The notes beneath the pieces are model-generated. The model saw nothing but the letters and a program-made list of their open reading frames with translations, did no database searches and was not told where the DNA came from. From Camellia lanceoleosa (lineage: Eukaryota > Streptophyta > Magnoliopsida > Ericales > Theaceae), in NCBI GenBank assembly GCA_025200525.1, contig CM045761.1, positions 95,518,182 to 95,582,181 on the forward strand: DNA of 64,000 nucleotides, given 5' to 3'. This document shows positions 28,201-37,200 of this stretch, piece after piece (position 1 is the first letter of the stretch; each line of letters opens with the position of its first letter). A program made the translations under genes and the position numbers.

Positions 28201-31200
28201 CGAACCGGAACCAATTCAACAAAACCGGCCAAGCTCCCATTTTGCCAAATGGCAAGCAATTTGCAAAACTATGTTGTTTGGGAGAGTTGAACACAGAACC
28301 ACATGGAAATAGTATGACAAATAACCACTATGCCACTTTCAACTTTTGTTTATATTTGATATATATATATATATCTTTATTACTTTTTCAAACAAACATT
28401 ACATATAATTAATATATTTTACAAATAATAAATATAAATATGTTTAAATAAATGTATCTTAATTTTTATATTATTATTAAATAATTTTTAATATATTTAT
28501 AAAATAATTATAACGTCACGGTTTGATTTTGATTCGACCAAACAGTTGAACCAGTGACATGTCCACCTGATCCTTTTTCCGGTTTGCTCACCAATCCAGT
28601 TTTTAAAACATTAGGATTCTCACAATTGATAATTGAGGAGGCAACTACATGTCAAGTGGTGCTGTATGTGCAAGCAAGATGACGAGTGCGAGTCTTCTCA
28701 ATGAGAAGTAGCTGGGTAGTTGTGGTCATTGATTCTATTCTTGTTTGGAGTAATTGGGTGTACCCTAGTTATGTGGGGGAAATTCTTTGCTCTTGGAAAG
28801 GTTATCCGAGTAAAGAGGAGGAGGAGGGCTTCGTGTCGGATTCCTTTGGCAATTATGTGGCTTTTTTGGGGAGAATGGAATAAAATAACATTTGAGAGTA
28901 GAGAGGCATCAATTCTGAGTTTGAAGAGCCTATTTTGTATAGTTGATTTTTGGGGTGGCCATCCCATCCTTGAATCAATTTTTGGACTTTGAAGTGAGTG
29001 ACCACTGACTAGGTTTTTGGAGTATAATTGTTTTTCTTTTTCCTTCGTATACAAGTTGCACTCCCTTGGTGCCTTTTTTCAATAAAATTCTTGTAGTAAT
29101 AAATAAATAAAATCAAACAAAACACATTATAAGCCCCACTAAGAACACAATCTGAAAAAAAATAACCAGATTGGATGAGCAATGACCTGAATTGTATGCT
29201 TTTTTGAACTGTATGTTTTATATACAAAAACCTTGAACAATGCTCAAAGATTTGATCAAACACTTAAAAAGCTAAAATTCAACTTATCAAAGCTGATTTC
29301 TCTGTACAGTTGATGACTTATGGGCTGAGGATATCCTCCCTCTGAGATTAGCATGGTAAGATTGAGTTAATAAATGGAATAGGAGCCAAATTTAAATACC
29401 TTAAATTGAACATGAATAGGCATTGGGCCAATCAATGAATCATATGAGTATAGAGATTACAAAAGTACTCCTTTCATTTTGTTAACACTACCAAGATGTG
29501 AAACCCCCTTCAAAGTTGAGCTTCTTGCACTCCTATGGCATTTCCATAAGCAATGCCTATGGTGAAGAGCCAAAGGGGAACATATTGGTAAATTGCATAA
29601 CAGTGACCTGTGACAAGGTCTAAAAATATAATGTCCTCAAATCATAATGTCATGCTTACTTTGGGGTAGCAAGATTTCCATGGTAGTACCATGTAAAATT
29701 GTTTATGTCCACCCAACTTCTGTAGTAAGAATGATCAACACTAGGTCCACATTGATGCAAATGTGTCCCCATCAAACAAACACAAGCACATTCAAGTATT
29801 GACATAGCCAAACAGAACATGAAAGCACATTTGGACACCAACATGTTATTTAAGTAGAGATTTCTGACTAAAATCATGAACAAGCAACTTAAACCACCAA
29901 CAAAAGCGAAATTCTTAAATATTGCACGTGTATTCAATGGAGCATCCACAATTTGGTGAAAGGTCTTTACAAATTGCTGGCTCTAAAAATGCGGAGGAGT
30001 GGGAGGGGTGAACAGGGTACAAACTTATCTGAAAGAGATCCAAAGAAAAACTTATAATTAATGATGCCTGCAAGTGGACAATTGGTTTTGTGGTGGGTTC
30101 CAAAAGAGACCCCCAAAAAAAAAAAATGATGATTAATGATGCCTGCAAACCAACAATTGGTTTTGTGGTGGGTTTAGGTCAAAATTGGCTTGGTCAAAGT
30201 AAAAGCTTCCTGAATTTTTTGAAGTCATCTTGCTAAAAATCCTATACAGCTACTATTTTTAAGTTTTAAGGTAAAGTCAGAAAAGCAAATGGAATATATC
30301 ACCATATTTTCAACATAATTTCTGAATAGCAATTATTTATGGATTTCGAATTGAATTTTGAAGGCCAAACCGTAACGGGGGAAATTAAGGTTTTGTAGAG
30401 CCTTGAATGGATACAGTTTGGGTCAAAGACAAGGGCCATTTAAAATCTGTGAATAGAGTAACTGGGGCAGTAGATGGCTGGTTTCAACATAATTTCTGAA
30501 TAGCGATTATTTCTGGATTTGGCATTGAATTTTGAAGGCCAAACCGTAACGGGGGAAATTAGGGTTTTGTAGAGCCTTGAATGGATACAGTTTGGGTCAA
30601 AGACAAGGGCCGTTTAAAATCTGTATAGTAACTCAGGCAGTAGATGGCTGGTTTCAACATAATTTCTGAATAGCAATTATTTATGGATTTGGCATTGAAT
30701 TTTGAAGGCCAAATCATAAGGGGAGAAATTAGGGTTTTGTAGATCCTTGAATGGATACAGTTTGGGTCAAAGATAAGGGCCATTTAAAATCTGTGAATAG
30801 AGTAACTCAGGCAGTAGATGGCTGGTTTTTTAAGAAGAATTTGGCCTAGAACTCCTTACAAACCAACCCCTTAGATAAAGTTGCATTACACATCTCAATC
30901 TCAAACTTCCATGAGATATAAACATTACAAGTAAAATTTATGTAGGATTAGGACTTGAAAAATAAGAAAGTACGCATCTTTGACTACAAAGACTATTCCA
31001 GACCTAACAAAGAAGACACATTAAAACCTATAAAAAAAAAAAAAAAAGACATAATATGACCTATCGATCAAAGTACAGTCCCTCTCAGTATATCTGACAA
31101 TTACTAAAATATAACTCGTATAATCTAGTGAAACATAAACAAAAATACATTAGTCACAAATGAATAATAGGAAACATAAAATTAAGACTCAATTTGACCC

Positions 31201-34200
31201 TAAACTTCACTAGACAATACCACTAAACATGCCCCATGCAAAAGTTTAAATTTTCCCCTTTTATTCTTCAATTCTCTAAATCCCAAACCTAACCCTCAGC
31301 TTTATTTGAAGAGCACTGCCCTAAAATTTGAGCTGGCGCCTTCACACTTGCAGTCCCTAGATTTACCAATGTGCATGCAATAACCCGTACTTGGAGAACC
31401 AGTATATAATATTTATGTATTTGCACAACATAAAATAGTTCAGACTAAAAAGTTCTCCAAATCGATTTGACAACACCTATCTCAAAAGCAACAATCTAGT
31501 GTTGCAATTCCTTTGATGAGTAAAACATTTGGAAAAGAAAGCAACATTTAGTTCAATCCCAAAGTAAACAACAAAAAGATTTGAAGACTAAATCAAGGGT
31601 AAACCAGAATGACAAAAGTTACTTGTAAAGATCAAACTTACAAGGGGTGGGGTCCCTTGAGAAATGCGCTGGACAGCAGAAGACCACTGAGTATTCCACA
31701 TGTATGGTCCAGCCACGGCTTGAAGGGCCATTGCACCCATACTCCCAACACTATTCAGCGTACTGGAAACGGACTTTGTTGGTACCTGAGTTTTCTGTAT
31801 AGGAGGAGCTAACCCAAAAAGAGCAACATAGAACCATAGGTTGCGAAACAACTTTAAAAGTGAAGGTTCCACATCTACACTAGGAACAAAATCTGAACAT
31901 ATTTCAGCAACAGCAGGCAGTAGAGGTCCAAGAAAATCCGCTCCACTCCTGTAAGATCTAAGTCAAGAAAGATCTAAACACATATAGTGATTTAGGAGAA
32001 TCAAATTGATGCGGAAAATGAAACAAGAAGAAAGCATCACAGGGAGCACAATATTATGTTAATTAAAAATAGAGATTGTACATTTTAGTATAACATGCCA
32101 TCAACCATATTATATTACAAACAGAACTCTACCTTCCACTTTTGGACTCTGCAGCCAAGCCTACATCTGAGCAAAAAGATAACAGACGATAACGATAGTC
32201 TGAACGTAATTTAGCATTGGAAAGAGCACTAGCAATTAAAAGAAATCCTGCAGGAAGAGTCTAGAATGATTGAACCAGTGAGATTCCACTTAATAGAATG
32301 ACCTTCACTAAATTTGATAACATGATATATTGTTCACATAAAGAGTTACCATACCTCAACGCGTTCTGCATTTGCTTCTGGTGCCAGGGTTTTACTTTCA
32401 GCTAAGCCAACAGCAGAGAGTTTACTCATATAGCTTCTTGTCATCAGAACAAAGGTTTCACGATAAGACTTTTCAAAACCTAAGCTCGCCATGCGAGAAA
32501 CAGCATCAAGAAGCTGCAGTAACTCAACAAGCACAGGTTAAGAAACCATGCCACAGAATTAAAAAAAGCAATGAGATAAGAGAATTTAAGTGGAAAAAGA
32601 TGAAGTGTAAAAGGGCAAAAGACACAGAATTATAGATATACTAAATATATCCTCTGAAGTGAAAGTTTCGTACTCGTAGTCGCAACAAGCCGGGAGTTGA
32701 AGCATCACCCTCTTCTAAACTTTCGATGAATAGTGGCAATATCATGTCTACCACTTCAGGCTTCTTAACAGAAACATTCAGATCAGCTAGCAAGCGTATG
32801 ACATTAAGCTGCACAGCAGGAACTGGCTGCTTCTCTTTCCCATCCTTAACAATAATTTCAAAAGAAATAACACTTTTAAGTACCCCAATCATGTTTAGAC
32901 AAACTAAAACGGAACATCTACCAGTTCTCCCAATAGATTACAAGGAGCATGATAAATTCTATATAGATAATGGAAAGACTCCCATCCTTAAAGGTTAGAA
33001 AATAGAAGAAACTTATCATCTATAAGATGTAAAACATTATACAAGAGGTAATATCTGACATATGTCCATATCATGTAGGTATAGAATATTCACTACGAGT
33101 ATGCAGATCCAGACTATTTAACACGATGTTCTATGGACATCAAAGGCAAAGTTAGGAACAAATAATAAGTACCCTACCAAGTAACTTGAGCTTTGAAACA
33201 CTAATGTACCACTTCACTTCCATACACTTGAAAGACAAACAAACTTACGAAGAAGCTGAACAAGTATATAGATGTCAAATTAAAAATACTTCTCAGTCAT
33301 GCATATGGTATCCCACACGTTCCTTGAGTGTTCCAAACTAAGCCTTGTGTCCCAATCAAGTGAGGTCAGCTACATAAATCCTTTTTTTCTCCATTCAGCT
33401 CTATAAAGGGCCTATAAGTTCAATTAAGTTAAATAAATCCATATTTTTTCACTCCCGTATCCCATGTCAACTTAGGTCTTCCCTTTCCCCTATCATCTCC
33501 ATTTATGGTGATCCTATCACTCGTCCTTATTGTTGCATCTATCGGTCTTACGAATCAAGTGGATATTCCCCTATTTGAAATTTTACAATAACTCACAAAA
33601 GAAAAAGAAAAAGAAAATGGAAATCAATACATTATAGTTTAGTCTTGAGATTTCACCCGTCGATACTTCTTTTCTATCACAAAAGCAACCAAATTTATTC
33701 CAATTACAGAAGTTTAAAACACCAGAGTTACATAGAAACAAAAGTTTGACCACTTCTCGAGTGTAGAACTCTAAAGCCTAGTAGAAACATACATAAATAG
33801 TCATTACAAATTATCTTCCAAAGAAAAGAATAAAAGCAAAGCAAAGGCTTCATAGAAAGAACAATTCCCATCAGATCAAAAACTTGGGAGTTGAGACCAT
33901 GATGCAATATCCAGTTTAAGTAAAATATACAATAAAGATTAAGGCTTTCGCAAAGTGCATTAATAGAACTTCGAAGACAACACCTTCTCAAAAAGTCATT
34001 CTAGATTAGAATTAAAGCCAGTTATGATCTCACTTCCAAAAGTGAGTCTCAATGTCACTATAATACATAGCACCATAGAGGAGAACCAAAATGTAACACA
34101 TGCAACTCAAATCAACTCAATCCCTTTGAGTCAATTACACAAATCCCCTTTACCATTCTACAATGTCAAGGGCCAAATTGTCAATTCAAAACCAACTTCC

Positions 34201-37200
34201 ATTTGAATTCAGGCAACATGCATGCCACACCCCTAAACTTCTTTCTATTCCACACCCCAACTAAAAGAAGTCTCAAGTCTTCTTAATTCTCAAACTCCAC
34301 TTTCGGTGGAATGTGAGAGTCTACAAGAAATAAAAGTTCAGCAAAAACAAGCAAAATCAAAGCCATCCCCCCTAATGCAATATGAACTTAGTTCCAAGTG
34401 GCCAACTTTGCTGTCATATCAGCTCTAGAATCTAGCTTGTCACAATTACCTCCAAAGGGAAGACTAAGCACATGAAAGCCAACCACTAATGTTGTCATGT
34501 AGAATTCAAGGAATATGATGCATTCTAGATTCACATACTAACGTTAGTGATAGACTTTCCATCCCTGTTAATCTTCAAAGTCCCAATGGCTTTCACAACA
34601 TTACCGAACAACTTAGATTCAAACTCTACTTTCTTATAAAACATAGGAGTGATAGTTTCACCTCCTACTACAGAGCAAGAAGCTTCCACTCTGATCCTAT
34701 CAACCTTGACAAATTGAAGATGACAAAATAACATCTCTACACCTTTTGACCTCAAAATCCTTAACACGATCAATGTCCCACAATCTTGGGAGGAAAAGAC
34801 TAAGAGGAATACAAAGATGGAAGGAAAAGAAAGGGCAGGAGAGGGTTTTCCATCCTTCATTATAAATAAAGGGAAAAGGGAAGAGAAAGAGATGGAGTTT
34901 CTCTACTGGCCCATCATTTCCTTTCTACTCAAATGCGAATTGAAAGGAAGAAACTTTTCTTTTTCATTTTTCCCTTCAATGATCAAACAGTGGCATCATC
35001 ATATTAACCTGTACAAGTTTAATGGTAGATAAAGCACCACCCTTTTCGTTCCTTCCTCCTTTCCTTCATGCTTAAACAAAGGGAACAACAACATGGGAGA
35101 GGCAATTTCCCCTCCCTAGGGTAACCTTTCTACTTTTCCTATATCTAAAGGTTCAATCCATCTTGCCAAACAAAGCCTTGTGGTTGCAGAAGCTTGTACA
35201 GAGCTATCCGAACCACATAAGCATTGAAATAATAACTCTTACAAGTTACAAGGAAAACCAGCAAAATGGTATGTGATAAGTACTTATCAAATATAATGTG
35301 TGTGTGCGTGTGTGAGAGAGAGATACGAGACAGACTTCATCTGATATCGGCTTGGAGAGGTAAGCAATGTCAGCTAAAAGCAGCTTCGACAGTAAACAAC
35401 TGATGATGTAATTGCATATTAAAAAAGTAAAAGAAAATGAAAGATGATGAATTGTGTGCTTACACACAAAGGGACAAGCATCCATAAGCGTTCAAAAACT
35501 CACAAATGGCATGCATGTGCTCATAAATGTGTTTGTGCCTACACGTGTGCACATTTTATGTTTTTGTTGTTCAATAAGCAGCAATATAAGGCTAACCTCT
35601 TCGTCGTAATCATTTCGTTCACGAATACTTGTAGCTAATCCCATGATAAAAGTGTCCACAGGAGACCGGTCCTTGCTCCAACCAAATTCAATTATCTCAC
35701 AGCTTGTTTTCAATACACTCTCGAACATGGCTCCCTGGCTGTTGCCCCAAGTGTCAGCCTGTCCAGAAAAAGAATGTGCAGAAACAGTTTACTGCACTGT
35801 GAATTGGATAGACAAGCTAGCTCTCAAACAAAACAATATATGTACCTGGGCACATGTGGCTAGCACAAGGGGTTTAAGGCGAATGAGCAAAACCCGTAGC
35901 AGCTGGCCTCCACGAGTGACAGCAATTTGGGCAATCCCAGCAAGCAAAGAACTGAATAGCTCTTCACATATTCTCAATTTTCGCCATACTGAAAATAAAC
36001 AAGCTTCAGCAGCATCTACCAACAGTGCAAGAGTACCAAGCAACAACTTCTTTGACAACTTTCCATCAGAATCAATGGATGCAAGGCTTTTAATTTTTAA
36101 CCTAGCTACAGCTTGGAAAACAGAAAGTTTTGTATTGATTCTAGCTTTCAATAGAGGTCCCTGTTCGGTCCAGTCCCGCTTCCTTATCTGCCCACAAAAG
36201 CAAACAATTGAACCAGTTCTTTCATTTTCAATTTTACCTGTTCTTCAAGAAGTTAATTCGACAGAATATTACACGAGAATTGAAGATAGTATGCCCAAAA
36301 ATCTTACCTTTAGAAAAGAAGACATTGACTGGAGCTGCTCCTTGGCAATAATCCTCACCTGCTCCAATAGCTTGGGATCAATGTGTACTTTATCTAGGAT
36401 GTGAGTAATCAATTTGAACGCAATTTCTTGTTTCTCAAGGCTCTCCACAGGCTCCTCCTCAAAGGTGACAACCAATCGCCTATAGGCCGTGGCACTGCCG
36501 CCTCCTCCTCCTCCTCCTCCTCCTCCTCCATCATTGAACCCAACACTCCCAATACTTGCAACCAACTGATCTACATTGCTCTTCCAGCCTATGCTGCCAC
36601 CATTCATGACCGATCCTCTTGACGCAGAACTGCTTGATGAACCATAGGCATTGCTCACGTCGAGTCGTGGACTAGAATTCTCGTTCGTTTGATAATAGTT
36701 TGCAGTCATAGGTGAACTCTGAGAAGACGATGCCTCCGGGGTTGCCGGAGAATTAGGGACGTAACTCACAAAGTGATCAAGAAGACACGAAACCAATTTA
36801 TCAGCGTCAGAAGCAAGAATGGGGAGGAAACTCTGTGAGAGAGCTCCCAGGAAAGCCCGAGAAATCCCCAATTCTCCATTGACATTGGCAACAGCAGAGA
36901 TCACAATATCTTCCATGAAACAAGCAACATCGGCGGCGAAATCTGAAGACAAATCTGTGGCCTTGGAGACATAAGCCAAGAAATCGGCATAAAAGAAGCA
37001 ATAGAATCGATTCCGAAGGACTGTGGCCAGAAAGATTGGGAGAAGGAAGCCGGAATAGTGCGGAGAAACTCGATAACCAGTGATTGGGGGCGGTGATGGC
37101 TGTGATTAGGGCATTTAGAGAGAAATCTAGCGATTGCGACGACGGCATTGAGCTGAGCACGAGAAACCCTAGGAGATCCGGATTGGAGAGCCTCAGGCTG

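Noticed and set aside
35643..36404. 253-codon plus-strand ORF
   Set aside because: Antisense shadow of PI4KA1 exons 2 and 3 and part of exon 1; the minus-strand reading is the conserved one.
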